DNA of 64,000 nucleotides from Verrucomicrobiota bacterium (GCA_017301975.1 JAFLEI010000029.1:33271-97270), one strand, 5' to 3'. Shown: positions 44,661 to 53,144, numbered from the stretch's first letter. The notes: generated from the letters alone by a model not told the origin. A program made the numbers and translations.

Positions 44661-45743
44661 TCAAATCGTCACCGGCTTGCCCGTCTTCGCGGAGGCATAC
44701 ACCGCATCGATCACCTGCATCAGGCGCAGCGCCTGCTCAGGGGTGTTCAAGGCAGGAGCCTTGCCTTCGAGGGCTTCAATGAAGTTCGCGGCAGAGCCGA
44801 TTCGGCCCATGTCTTCACAGGCCGGCACCGTGATGCTGCGGTTCACGCTGTTGCCGTTTTCCTGCACATAGAGCTCGCAACTGTCGATGGCGGTGTTGTC
44901 CAGACCGTCGATGGCAAAGAGACGCTCCACCTTCCCACCGGCCTTGGTGCCTTGGAAGACCACGGAGACTTCCTCGCGCTTGATCATCTCCGCCCAGGAA
45001 ACCTGAAGGCTGAGCACCTGGCCCGTCTTGAACATCACAAAACCGTGCGCCGCATTTTCCACATCCGTGGTGCCGCCCACGCGGTCAGGGATGCCCCACG
45101 GGCCCTTGAACTGCTTGTCCTGAATGAAGTCGGAGAAAGTCTGGCCCATCACGTAGGCAGGCTCAGGGTAGCCCATGAAATACATCGCCAGGTCCACCAT
45201 GTGCAGCAGGTCGATCAGCGCGCCGCCACCGGCCAGCGCCTTCGTGGTGAACCACCCGCCAAAGCCCGGGATGCCCGTGCGGCGAATCCACTTCGCCTGC
45301 GCAGAATTGATTTTTCCCACCACGCCATCGTCGATGTATTGCTTCATCGCCCGGGACTCAGGACGGGCGCGGTTGTTGAAGTTGAACAGCACCTTCTTGC
45401 CGGCCGCCTTCGCGGCAACGATGATTTCCTTCACCTCCTTCGCATTCAGCGCCGGCGGCTTCTCAGAAAAGACATGCTTGCCGGCCTTGAGGCACTGGAT
45501 CACCAGCGGCTTGTGAAACTTGTTCGGCACGATGACGCTCACCGCCTTGATCTCCGGGCAGCCCTTCAGCATGGCCTCCACGGACTCATACGAATTGGCG
45601 ATGCCATGCTTCTCCGCCGCCCTGGCCGCCGCCCCGGGAGCAGCATCGGCCACGGCCACGATCTCCGCGCCTGCCTGGCGGAAACCCGCCGCGTGATACT
45701 GCAACATGCCGCCTGCTCCGATGACTCCGACTTTGATGGCCAT
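44661..45743 (-). CDS. Gfo/Idh/MocA-family oxidoreductase
   Basis: A 360-residue cytoplasmic dehydrogenase from ATG 45743 ('MAIKVGVIGAGGMLQYHAAG'); the frame is open far upstream but that extension overlaps the divergent acetyltransferase gene and is not real. The conserved Glu-Lys-Pro is in 'FSEKPPAL', and 'GGGALIDLLHMVDLAMYF' holds the catalytic Asp/His region. It likely oxidises or reduces a sugar or cyclitol with NAD(P). Divergence from the paralogue at 40872 is large ('EKP' against 'DKP', different length). It has its own terminator and is separated by 183 bases from the divergent GNAT gene. Confidence 0.92.
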   Translation of the reverse strand: MAIKVGVIGAGGMLQYHAAGFRQAGAEIVAVADAAPGAAARAAEKHGIANSYESVEAMLKGCPEIKAVSVIVPNKFHKPLVIQCLKAGKHVFSEKPPALNAKEVKEIIVAAKAAGKKVLFNFNNRARPESRAMKQYIDDGVVGKINSAQAKWIRRTGIPGFGGWFTTKALAGGGALIDLLHMVDLAMYFMGYPEPAYVMGQTFSDFIQDKQFKGPWGIPDRVGGTTDVENAAHGFVMFKTGQVLSLQVSWAEMIKREEVSVVFQGTKAGGKVERLFAIDGLDNTAIDSCELYVQENGNSVNRSITVPACEDMGRIGSAANFIEALEGKAPALNTPEQALRLMQVIDAVYASAKTGKPVTI

Positions 45744-45926
45744 AATAAATGTGTTCGTTAAGTGATGGGTGAATTCTGACTGAGGGTCGCGAGAATGGAG
45801 ATTCCCCGCCACCGAGTCAAGATTTGAAAACAGCGCGCGGTCGCCACATCCCTCCTCGCCGTTTGTCATTCTGGTTTCGACATTCGTCATTTGGCCGCTT
45901 TCATTCCCCCCCCACCCTTCTCGCCC

Positions 45927-46415
45927 ATGCCTTCTCTCCGCCCCGCCACGCTCGCCGACCTCCCGGCCATCAATGCGATTTACAATCATTACGTGGAGCA
46001 CAGCACCTGCACGTATCAAACCGTCCCCAGCACCGCCCAGGAGCGTCGCGACTGGTTTGACGCCCACGGGCCGGAGCACCCAGTCATCGTCGCCGAAGAA
46101 AACGACACCGTCGTCGGCTGGGGCTCTCTCAGCCGCTTCCATCCGCGCCAGGCCTACTGCCACAGCGTGGAAGATTCCATCTATCTGCACCATGAGCACC
46201 AGGGCCAAGGCATCGGCAGCCTGCTGCTCGGCGAGCTCCTCACACTCGCCAAAAAAATCGGCCACCACACCGTCCTCGGCGGCATTGATGCCGATCAGGC
46301 GGGCAGCATCGCCCTGCACGCCAAATTCGGCTTCATCAAAGTCTCCCACCTCAAAGAAGTCGGCCACAAGCACGGCCGCTGGCTCGATGTGCTCTGGATG
46401 CAGAAGATGCTCTAG
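45927..46415 (+). CDS. GNAT acetyltransferase, phosphinothricin acetyltransferase-like
   Basis: A 162-residue acetyltransferase from ATG 45927. It begins 'LRPATLADLPAINAIYNHYV' and has the acetyl-CoA loop 'HEHQGQGIGSLLLGEL' and the later 'ADQAGSIALHAKFGF', the layout of phosphinothricin/methionine sulfoximine acetyltransferases. It would acetylate the amino group of a small amino-acid-like compound or toxin. A 46425-46443 hairpin follows just after the stop and may end transcription. It is divergent from the oxidoreductase gene. Confidence 0.9.
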   Translation: MPSLRPATLADLPAINAIYNHYVEHSTCTYQTVPSTAQERRDWFDAHGPEHPVIVAEENDTVVGWGSLSRFHPRQAYCHSVEDSIYLHHEHQGQGIGSLLLGELLTLAKKIGHHTVLGGIDADQAGSIALHAKFGFIKVSHLKEVGHKHGRWLDVLWMQKML

Positions 46416-46739
46416 CCCATTTGCCCAGTTGCGCCGCAACTGGCTCCGAAAAGCTCCGCCTCACCAAAGCCCACAACACGGCCCCTCAACACCGTGCATG
46501 CGCTCCGCTGTTACCAGCCTCACGCTCTCACTCACGAAGCCCGTAGGGCTGCCACAACAGTAGCCGTGGGTGCAAACCCACGGTGCGCGCCCAGTCCCCC
46601 TCCTCCCCCCCGTGGAACCGCGTAGCGGTGACACAAACCGTGCACATGCCCCTATCTCAGCCCGCCCGCCCCCCAGCCATACTCTTGACCTTTCTCACCC
46701 CACTCGCTAGAACCGCCCCCCGGTCAACGTCTTCACGCC
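46416..46739. repeat. Spacer with four short-loop hairpins
   Basis: This 324-base spacer has no gene. It holds four palindromes with 3- or 4-base loops: CCAGTTGC-GCC-GCAACTGG (46425-46443), AGCCC-GTA-GGGCT (46538-46550), CCGTGGGT-GCAA-ACCCACGG (46564-46583) and ACCGC-GTA-GCGGT (46617-46629). The second and fourth share the same GTA loop and the flank 'G(C/A)C..GTAG' with a following 'CAC', so they look like two copies of one REP-like unit. C-runs separate the units. The first could act as a terminator for the acetyltransferase gene. Confidence 0.65.
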
Positions 46740-48113
46740 ATGCCCAGCGCCCTCGCCTCCCTGTCCCGCCGCCGCTTCCTCGGCAGCTCGGCCATGGGCC
46801 TGTCCAGCCTCGCTTTGTCTGATCTGCTCGCGGATTCGCGCCCGCACTTCCCCGCGAAGGCCAGGCGCGTCATCTGGCTCTTCATGCACGGCGGCCCCAG
46901 CCACGTCGATCTCTTTGATCCAAAGCCCGAACTCATCCGCCACGCCGGCAAACCATTGCCAGACAGCTACGGCGCCGTCGAGACCCGCCGCAAGGTCGCG
47001 CAAAATCCGCTGCTCGCGCCGGTCAAACCCTTCCGCAAGCACGGCCAGAGCGGCATCGAAATCAGCGACTTCCTCCCTCACATGGCGGAGCTGGCCGATG
47101 AGATGTGCGTCATCCGCAGTTGCCACGGCGACAGCGTGAATCATCCGCAGTCCGTCTATCAGATGAACACCGGTTCCATCCAGATGGGCAGGCCCTGCAT
47201 GGGAAGCTGGGTGTCATACGGACTCGGCACCGAAAATGCCGACATGCCCGCCTTCGTCGTCATGCCAGACCCCGGTGGCGGCCTCAAAGGTGGCCCTCCC
47301 GCCTGGGGCAGCGGCTACCTGCCCGCCACCTATCAAGGCACCACCATGCGCGCAGGCGGCAGCCCCATCCTGGACCTGCAAAGCCCGCACAGCACCGCCC
47401 GCCAGCGCGCCACCCTAGATCTCATCCAGCAGATGAATGCGCAGCATCTCGCCAAACATGCTGCCGACACCGAACTCGACGCCCGCATCCGCAGCTACGA
47501 GCTCGCCTTCCGCATGCAGAGCGCCGCACCGGAAGCCGTGGACATCTCCCGCGAAAGCGAAGCCACGAAAAAACTCTACGGCAGCGACGACGCCACCACC
47601 CAGGAGTTCGGCACCCGCTGCCTCCTCGCACGCCGCATGATCGAGCGCGGCGTGCGTTTTGTACAGCTCTACTCCGGCGATACCAACGGCTGGGACGCTC
47701 ACGAAAACGTGCTCAAAAACCACTCCGACTACTGCGCCCGCACCGACAAGCCCGTGGCCGGTCTCCTGCGCGATCTCAAACAGCGCGGCCTGCTCGAAGA
47801 CACCCTCGTTATCTGGGGCGGCGAATTCGGCCGCATGCCCATGAGCGAAAAAGGCGTCGGCCGCGACCACAATCCCTGGGGCTTCACCACTGTGCTCATG
47901 GGCGCCGGCGTAAAGCACGGCCACATCCACGGCGCCACCGATGACTTCGGCCTGCGCGCCGCTCAGGACAAAGTCCACATCCACGATCTCCACGCCACAA
48001 TATTGCACCTCCTCGGTCTCGATCACGAGCGTCTCACCTTCCGCCTCAACGGCCTCGACCAGAAGCTCACCGGCGTGGATGGCAGCGATGTCGTCAAAGC
48101 CATCCTGGCATGA
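46740..48113 (+). CDS. DUF1501 Tat-exported protein
   Basis: A 457-residue DUF1501 protein. It starts with a twin-arginine signal ('SLSRRRFLGSSAMG'). Family landmarks are 'LFMHGGPSHVDLFDPKP', 'GDTNGWDAHENV', 'TLVIWGGEFGRMPMSEKG' and 'HIHDLHATILHLLGLDHE'. The fold is alkaline-phosphatase/sulfatase-like, with His and Asp residues that could bind metal, but no activity is established. In Planctomycetes and Verrucomicrobia it is nearly always encoded with a DUF1549/DUF1553 protein, as here: its stop overlaps the next start by four bases (ATGA), so the two are translationally coupled. Confidence 0.93.
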   Translation: MPSALASLSRRRFLGSSAMGLSSLALSDLLADSRPHFPAKARRVIWLFMHGGPSHVDLFDPKPELIRHAGKPLPDSYGAVETRRKVAQNPLLAPVKPFRKHGQSGIEISDFLPHMAELADEMCVIRSCHGDSVNHPQSVYQMNTGSIQMGRPCMGSWVSYGLGTENADMPAFVVMPDPGGGLKGGPPAWGSGYLPATYQGTTMRAGGSPILDLQSPHSTARQRATLDLIQQMNAQHLAKHAADTELDARIRSYELAFRMQSAAPEAVDISRESEATKKLYGSDDATTQEFGTRCLLARRMIERGVRFVQLYSGDTNGWDAHENVLKNHSDYCARTDKPVAGLLRDLKQRGLLEDTLVIWGGEFGRMPMSEKGVGRDHNPWGFTTVLMGAGVKHGHIHGATDDFGLRAAQDKVHIHDLHATILHLLGLDHERLTFRLNGLDQKLTGVDGSDVVKAILA

Positions 48114-49984
48114 GCACCATCGGTCATAGGCTCAAAGAGCGGGCTGGAGTCGTCCGAATCTTCCGCAGAGAGGCAAAGGAGCAGAGCAGGCAAAGGCTCG
48201 ACTCCAAAATCTCTGCCCCCTCTGCCTCTCCGCCCCTCTGCGGCAAAACCGCACGTCCACAGCACCTCCTCATCGCCCTCTGCCTGTTTCTCACAACCAT
48301 CGCCGCCCACGCCGTCTCCATCCACGCCTCAGCCGACCCGGTCAAAGATGAACCTGACATCAAGGCGAAAGACAAAGAGCACTGGGCATTCAAACCTCTG
48401 CAGCCTTCTCCCGAAAAAACAGGCATCGACGATCTCGCCAAGCCAGCATCTCCCCCCGCAGCCCCCGCCTCCCTCATCCGCCGTCTCACCTTCGATCTCA
48501 CCGGCCTCCCACCCACTCCGGAAGAAGTCATCGCCTTTGAGCAAGCACACATCCAGCATCCAGAATCCAGCATCGAGCATCTAGCCGACCGCCTCCTCGC
48601 CTCCCCCCGCTACGGCGAACACTGGGCCCAGTGGTGGCTCGACCTCGCACGCTACGCCGATACCGACGGCTTCGAATACGACGCCGAACGCAACCGCGCC
48701 TGGCAGTACCGCGACTGGGTCATCGACGCGCTCAATCACGACATGCCCTTCGATGCCTTCGTACAGCACCAGATCGCCGGAGATTTGATGGGGGATGAAA
48801 CCGCCACCGGCTTCCTCTTCTCCTGCCCGGACATGCCGGATCTCAACAATCAAAGCGAGCGCCGCCACGTCCTGCTCAATGACATCGCCACCACGGTCGG
48901 TTCCGTGGGTCTCGGCCTGACCGTCGGCTGCGCACAGTGTCACGATCATCCCTACGATCCCATCAGCCAGGCCGACTTCTACCGCCTGCGCGCCTTTTTT
49001 GACAACACCGTGCTGACGAAAAACAGCAAGCCCCTCGGCCCCGCCGTCCGCGTCTTCACCGAAGGCATCCCCGCCAGCACCGTCTTCGTGCGTGGCGATT
49101 TCAAACGCCCCGGCCCCGAAATCCAGTCCGCCTTCCCCCGCGTCTTCGGCACGACTCCGCCTCAGGCCGACCGCACCACCCTCGCTCAATGGCTCGCCAG
49201 CAAGGACAACGCCCTCTTCCTCCGCGCCATGGCCAATCGCCTCTGGCAGCAGCACTTCGGCAAACCGCTCGCCGCCATTCCCGGAGATCTCGGTCATCAG
49301 GGCGAAGCCCCCGCCAATCCCGCCCTGCTCGACTGGCTGGCCGCCGAACTGCCACGTCAAAACTGGAGTCTCAAGCGCCTTCACAAAGTCATCGTCATGT
49401 CGCAGACCTACCAGCAGAAAGCCGCCACCCCGACACGCCTCACCGGCGAAATGCTTCGCGATGCCATGCTCAGCGTCAGCGGCCAGCTCAACCTCAAAAC
49501 CGGCGGCCCCGGCGTGAAACTGCCTCTCCCCAAGGAGATCACCAGCACACTGATCAAGAGCCAGGCAGAAGCCACCAAGGATGTGTCCGAGCACACCCGC
49601 CGCAGCATCTACACCTTCGCCCGGCGCAATCTCCGCCACCCGCTCTTCGAACTCTTCGATCGCCCGGACGCCCAGATCTCCTGCGCCCGGCGCAACTCCT
49701 CCACGACCGCCCCGCAGGCCCTCATGCTGCTTAATTCAGACTTCGCCCACGGCATTGCCGCAAAGATCGCCGCGCAGTTGAACGAGCAGCATGGCTCCGA
49801 TCCCTCCGCCCTCATCACCGCCGCCACGCAGCGCTGCCTCTCCCGCCGGCCCACGCCGCAGGAAATCGCGACCGGCCAGAAATTTCTCCAAAAACAAACC
49901 TCACTCACTCCCGGCTTCCGTGAGGCTCTGGCGGACTATTGCCTCGCCCTGTTGAACTCGAACGAGTTTGTATATCTGGACTGA
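48110..49984 (+). CDS. DUF1549/DUF1553 haem-type protein with insert-bearing N-terminus
   Basis: A 624-residue exported protein. Start ATG 48110 overlaps the DUF1501 stop (ATGA). The hydrophobic signal core is only at residues 52-66 ('HLLIALCLFLTTIAAHA'), with 50 basic and polar residues before it; residues 18-46 are encoded by an inverted-repeat element (48161-48246). Then comes DUF1549 ('LIRRLTFDLTGLPPTPEEV', 'RLLASPRYGEHWA') ending in a haem-like C274-A-Q-C277-H278 ('CAQCHDHPYDPI'), and DUF1553 ('FLRAMANRLWQQHFGKPL', 'NSSTTAPQALMLLNSDF'). Residues about 148-158 come from a heptamer repeat (48550-48584). No N-terminal cytochrome domain is present. The substrate is unknown. Confidence 0.9.
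   Translation: MSTIGHRLKERAGVVRIFRREAKEQSRQRLDSKISAPSASPPLCGKTARPQHLLIALCLFLTTIAAHAVSIHASADPVKDEPDIKAKDKEHWAFKPLQPSPEKTGIDDLAKPASPPAAPASLIRRLTFDLTGLPPTPEEVIAFEQAHIQHPESSIEHLADRLLASPRYGEHWAQWWLDLARYADTDGFEYDAERNRAWQYRDWVIDALNHDMPFDAFVQHQIAGDLMGDETATGFLFSCPDMPDLNNQSERRHVLLNDIATTVGSVGLGLTVGCAQCHDHPYDPISQADFYRLRAFFDNTVLTKNSKPLGPAVRVFTEGIPASTVFVRGDFKRPGPEIQSAFPRVFGTTPPQADRTTLAQWLASKDNALFLRAMANRLWQQHFGKPLAAIPGDLGHQGEAPANPALLDWLAAELPRQNWSLKRLHKVIVMSQTYQQKAATPTRLTGEMLRDAMLSVSGQLNLKTGGPGVKLPLPKEITSTLIKSQAEATKDVSEHTRRSIYTFARRNLRHPLFELFDRPDAQISCARRNSSTTAPQALMLLNSDFAHGIAAKIAAQLNEQHGSDPSALITAATQRCLSRRPTPQEIATGQKFLQKQTSLTPGFREALADYCLALLNSNEFVYLD
48161..48246. repeat. Imperfect inverted repeat inside the DUF1549 gene
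   Basis: A purine-rich left arm (48161-48196, with CCGCAGAGAGGCAAAGG) and a pyrimidine-rich right arm (48211-48246, with CTCTCCGCCCCTCTGCGG) match in inverted orientation at about 25 of 33 positions. A shorter outer pair, GGAGTCG (48146-48152) and CGACTCC (48199-48205), lies nearby. It is translated as residues 18-46 of the DUF1549 protein, ahead of the signal core. Confidence 0.6.
48550..48584. repeat. Five tandem 7-base repeats inside the DUF1549 gene
   Basis: Units CATCCAG, CATCCAG, AATCCAG, CATCGAG and CATCTAG follow one another without gaps. They encode the 'IQHPESSIEHL' segment just before the conserved 'ADRLLASPRYGE' helix. Confidence 0.75.
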
Positions 49985-50043
49985 CCCGTACGAGCCACAC
50001 TCGAATAGCGGATCGTATCTCCCAATCCTTGGCTCAGGGGAAA

Positions 50044-50067
50044 GGAGAAGGAGAAGGAGAAGGAGAA
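50044..50067. repeat. Four tandem GGAGAA hexamers
   Basis: Four perfect copies of GGAGAA in the 190-base spacer after the DUF1549 gene. The next gene starts 107 bases further on. The purine run could be a slippage-prone microsatellite; no gene in the spacer is seen. Confidence 0.8.
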
Positions 50068-50174
50068 GCGTTTGTGTAGCGCCAAGCGTGACACAATTTA
50101 TTAATTTCCACATCGAGTAAAGCCACTTGAATATCAGGGCGACCGGAGGACCTTAGTCGTTCCCCGCACCACTC

Positions 50175-51149
50175 ATGCCCAAACTCGAACTCAGCCCCTA
50201 CCCCGACACCCCCGAGGCGCGGTCGGAGCTGGTCGTTTTTCTAAACCGTCACCTGCCACCGCAGAACGGCCACGGCTGGGAGCAGCGACTGCACCATTGG
50301 TGGGATGAAAACCCCGCCGCCGCACTCAGCCCAGAACGCGGGCGCTGGGTCCATTCGCAAGGGCGCTTGGTCGCCTACGGCGGTTCCATCCCCGCCCTGC
50401 ACACTTGGCAGGGTCGGATCTGTCAGACCGTGTACGCCACCACCTTCTGTGTCGACGAGCATTTCTCCAAAGCGGCATCACTCATCTTCCTCCAGCAGCG
50501 TGAGGTGGCGGAGCAGTTCATGATCACCCACACCACCCCCTGCCCCCGTGTTCAGGAGGCTCTGTTCAAGATGGGCGCACGCGCGGAACTGACCGTCACA
50601 CGCCGCTTCTTCCCCGCCGGACTCGCTTCACACCTGCACGGCCGCTCCTGGTGGCCCTCCCTGCCTGCCGACAAACGCATCGTGACCGACCCCGCCCAAG
50701 TCACCTCCATCGCACGCCCCTATCAGCGCGCAGATCGCATCGAAAAATGGATCACCCCGGAGTACCTGCGGTGGTTTTGCAGCTCCACCTCCCGCAGGCA
50801 TCATTTCCTCGGCCTTGTGGATGGCGCAAGCGTGCTCACTTCCTTCCTCCTCGTGACCCCACGAATCATGCGCGGCCTGCGCGGTTGGGATGTGCTGGAA
50901 AGCTTCACCACTCAGGAGGACAGGTCCGAGCTCTACGCCCTGATCGGTCTCCTCGTCAAAGAACCCGGCCTGCTCCCCGGCGGCGCCCTCATCGTCACCG
51001 CCGCCGCCTTCCCAGACGACCTCACCTGGGATCCGCCCCCCGCCCTGCTTTCCCGCAATCAGCACGTCTGTCACTTCTTCCTCTTCCCCGAATCCCTCCG
51101 CCAGGTCGCCAAACACACCATCATGGCAGAAGGCGATCTGGGCTTATAA
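50175..51149 (+). CDS. Hypothetical protein, possibly GNAT-like
   Basis: A 324-residue protein with no signal peptide. The part 'RGRWVHSQGRLVAYGGSIPA' and 'YATTFCVDEHFSKAASLIFLQQ' resembles the beta-strand order of a GNAT acyltransferase fold, and the second half has a repeat of similar strand-helix pattern ('HHFLGLVDGASVLTSFLLV'). It may therefore be a double-GNAT or FemAB-like protein, but the acetyl-CoA loop (Q/RxxGxG/A) is not clear. Trp-rich regions near residues 35-45 and 158 are notable. Function unknown. It stands alone on the plus strand and converges on the S15-type hydrolase gene with 11 bases between the stops. Confidence 0.6.
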   Translation: MPKLELSPYPDTPEARSELVVFLNRHLPPQNGHGWEQRLHHWWDENPAAALSPERGRWVHSQGRLVAYGGSIPALHTWQGRICQTVYATTFCVDEHFSKAASLIFLQQREVAEQFMITHTTPCPRVQEALFKMGARAELTVTRRFFPAGLASHLHGRSWWPSLPADKRIVTDPAQVTSIARPYQRADRIEKWITPEYLRWFCSSTSRRHHFLGLVDGASVLTSFLLVTPRIMRGLRGWDVLESFTTQEDRSELYALIGLLVKEPGLLPGGALIVTAAAFPDDLTWDPPPALLSRNQHVCHFFLFPESLRQVAKHTIMAEGDLGL

Positions 51150-51160
51150 GCCGTCCGACA

Positions 51161-53023
51161 TTAATTTCCATTCCCCGCTCCCTCCCCCACCACCGGCACC
51201 AGCAGCCGCGACGGATGCTCCGCATCGCAATAAATCCGGTTCGTCTGCTTCACCTTCTCACCCTCCTCACTCCAAGGCTTCGCAGTTCCAGGGTTCACAT
51301 CAAAACGGGGAAAATTGCTGGAGGTGATCATCACACGCACACGATGGCCTTTATTGATGATGAGGCTGGTGGACCAGCAATCGACGGTCACTTCCTCGAT
51401 CACCCCCGGCGTCAGCGTCTCAGGCTTCTCGCGGGATTTGCGATAGCGCAGCCGCTGAATGCCTTCGGCCATCAGCATGCTGCGACCGTCAGGATACACA
51501 TCACAAATGCGCACGGACAGGTCCGTGTCCGCCGCACTGGATGAAACAAAGATTTTGGCCCACAGACGTCCCGTGATTTCCACCGGCTTGTCGAGCACCT
51601 CGCTGGTAAAAACCACCGCATCCTCGCGCCCCTCCACCTTGCGTTGATCCATCGGCCCACGCTCGATGGTGAGATTGTTTCCACCGATCGTGGGGCATGG
51701 ATTCGCAGGATCAAAGGTGTACTCATGGTGCGCAGAGCCTGCCGCAGGTGCTTCCAGTGCCAGCCGCTTGTCTGCGGTGAAATACACCGGCGTCTCCTTC
51801 GCCGGGATGGGCCAGTCATTCGCATAGCGCCATTCATTGCCCGGAGCGCCGGGCGTGCTGGTGTCTCCCATCACGTAGTAGGCCACGGCCGGTTCTTTCT
51901 CGATGCCATTGTCGGTGCCTTTCAGATAGTGCTCAAACCAGCGGCCCGAGTTGTACTGCTGCGGCGGCTTCGCATCAGGAAAGGTCAGCTGACCGGCAGG
52001 CATCTGCCCGACGCCATGATGCCACGGCCCCATGATGAGCTTCTGCGTGCCCTTGGAACCCGGCGCACCGCGATGCTGCCGCCCCACAAACTGATCAATC
52101 GTCCCCTGCGCAAACATGTCAAACCACCCGCCGATGTTCACCGCCGGCACGTTCATCACTTCAAACTTCGTGTTCGTGTCGTAACCCCGCCAGTAGGCAT
52201 CATAGCTCAGATGCTCCTGCATGATCGCAAGCGCCCTCGGATCAAACTTGTTCGAATGGGTCCAGTTCTCCACGTCCGCTTTGCGAAACGCACTCCCAAT
52301 GTAGCTCACGTCCGTGTACAGGTCCGCCGGTGCCACGCTGATGTACTGCGCCTTCAAGGTTCCGGGCGCCGCCCCCGCCAGCAGGTTCTGCGTGATGCCG
52401 CCCGCCGAGCCTCCAATCGTGCCGATGCTGCCATTGCACCACGGCTGCTTTTTGATCCACTCGACCGTGTCCACGCCATCCTGATGCTCTCCCCAGCCGC
52501 AGCCGATGAAGGGAATGTTCTCACCCTCCGACTCAAAGCGCCCGCGCATGTCCTGAATGATGAAAACATAACCGGCAGCCGTAAGACCAGCCGCGTTCCC
52601 CCCGCCCTTCACCCGGCTGTAAGGCGTGCGGGAAAGGATGACTGGAAACGGCCCCTCCCCTTGCGGCCGGTAGATGTCCGTCGCCAGCTTGATGCCGTCT
52701 CTCATCGCCAGCTTCTCGGTCTGCTTATCCACTGGCTTCGTGGATTCCGCGACCTGCTTCAGCCAGCCCTCAGACGTCACCGCTTTGTCCGCTGTGGCAG
52801 AGCGTGAGAGCATCCCCTCGATCTGCCGCGCCCATTGTGGGCCGTAGGTCTTCTTCACAAACTCGACCACCTGCGCCTGCTCCCCGGTGGAAAGCGTGCT
52901 GTTGTGGTCCACATCCGCCTGCTGAAACAACGCCCGCAGCTTCCCCGCCAGCGCCTCGTCTGCGGAGACAGGGCACGAAATGAGGAATACCGAGAGGGCA
53001 GGCAGTAAAAACGAGGACTTCAT
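51161..53023 (-). CDS. Exported S15/CocE-type hydrolase with N-terminal EF-hand
   Basis: A 620-residue exported hydrolase of the X-Pro dipeptidyl-peptidase (S15)/cocaine-esterase family. ATG 53023 starts the signal peptide; 'FLISC' at residues 13-17 also fits a lipobox. An EF-hand loop lies at D37-E48 ('DVDHNSTLSTGE'). The alpha/beta hydrolase core follows: 'RDGIKLATDIYRPQGEG', 'QDMRGRFESEGE', and nucleophile S206 in 'TIGGSAGGITQ'; 'GPWHHG' gives the His region. The C-terminal jelly roll starts near 450 ('YVMGDTSTPGAPGNEWRYA'). It should cleave esters, acyl or peptide bonds in the envelope. The upstream frame to 53212 is not used. Convergent with the plus-strand gene at 50175. Confidence 0.88.
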   Translation of the reverse strand: MKSSFLLPALSVFLISCPVSADEALAGKLRALFQQADVDHNSTLSTGEQAQVVEFVKKTYGPQWARQIEGMLSRSATADKAVTSEGWLKQVAESTKPVDKQTEKLAMRDGIKLATDIYRPQGEGPFPVILSRTPYSRVKGGGNAAGLTAAGYVFIIQDMRGRFESEGENIPFIGCGWGEHQDGVDTVEWIKKQPWCNGSIGTIGGSAGGITQNLLAGAAPGTLKAQYISVAPADLYTDVSYIGSAFRKADVENWTHSNKFDPRALAIMQEHLSYDAYWRGYDTNTKFEVMNVPAVNIGGWFDMFAQGTIDQFVGRQHRGAPGSKGTQKLIMGPWHHGVGQMPAGQLTFPDAKPPQQYNSGRWFEHYLKGTDNGIEKEPAVAYYVMGDTSTPGAPGNEWRYANDWPIPAKETPVYFTADKRLALEAPAAGSAHHEYTFDPANPCPTIGGNNLTIERGPMDQRKVEGREDAVVFTSEVLDKPVEITGRLWAKIFVSSSAADTDLSVRICDVYPDGRSMLMAEGIQRLRYRKSREKPETLTPGVIEEVTVDCWSTSLIINKGHRVRVMITSSNFPRFDVNPGTAKPWSEEGEKVKQTNRIYCDAEHPSRLLVPVVGEGAGNGN

Positions 53024-53114
53024 GGAGAGAGTGTAGATCGCTGTGTGACTCTGCACGGGGTTTGATATGACAACTTGAAGCAGATCCATTGGGCCAGTCA
53101 TCCCCCCGAAAGGC

Positions 53115-53144
53115 GAAGGCGCCGGGATTTCTCCCGACGCCTTC
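53115..53144 (-). terminator. Strong hairpin after rnpB
   Basis: On the minus strand, GAAGGCGTCGGGA-GAAA-TCCCGGCGCCTTC forms 13 continuous base pairs (one G-U) with a GAAA tetraloop, starting 5 bases after the predicted 3' end of RNase P RNA. There is no T-run, so it may be a processing or stability hairpin as well as a terminator. Confidence 0.7.

Noticed and set aside
45744..46439. Upstream extension of the second Gfo/Idh/MocA gene
   Set aside because: It overlaps the divergent acetyltransferase gene and lacks any family similarity; ATG 45743 begins a perfect Rossmann motif.
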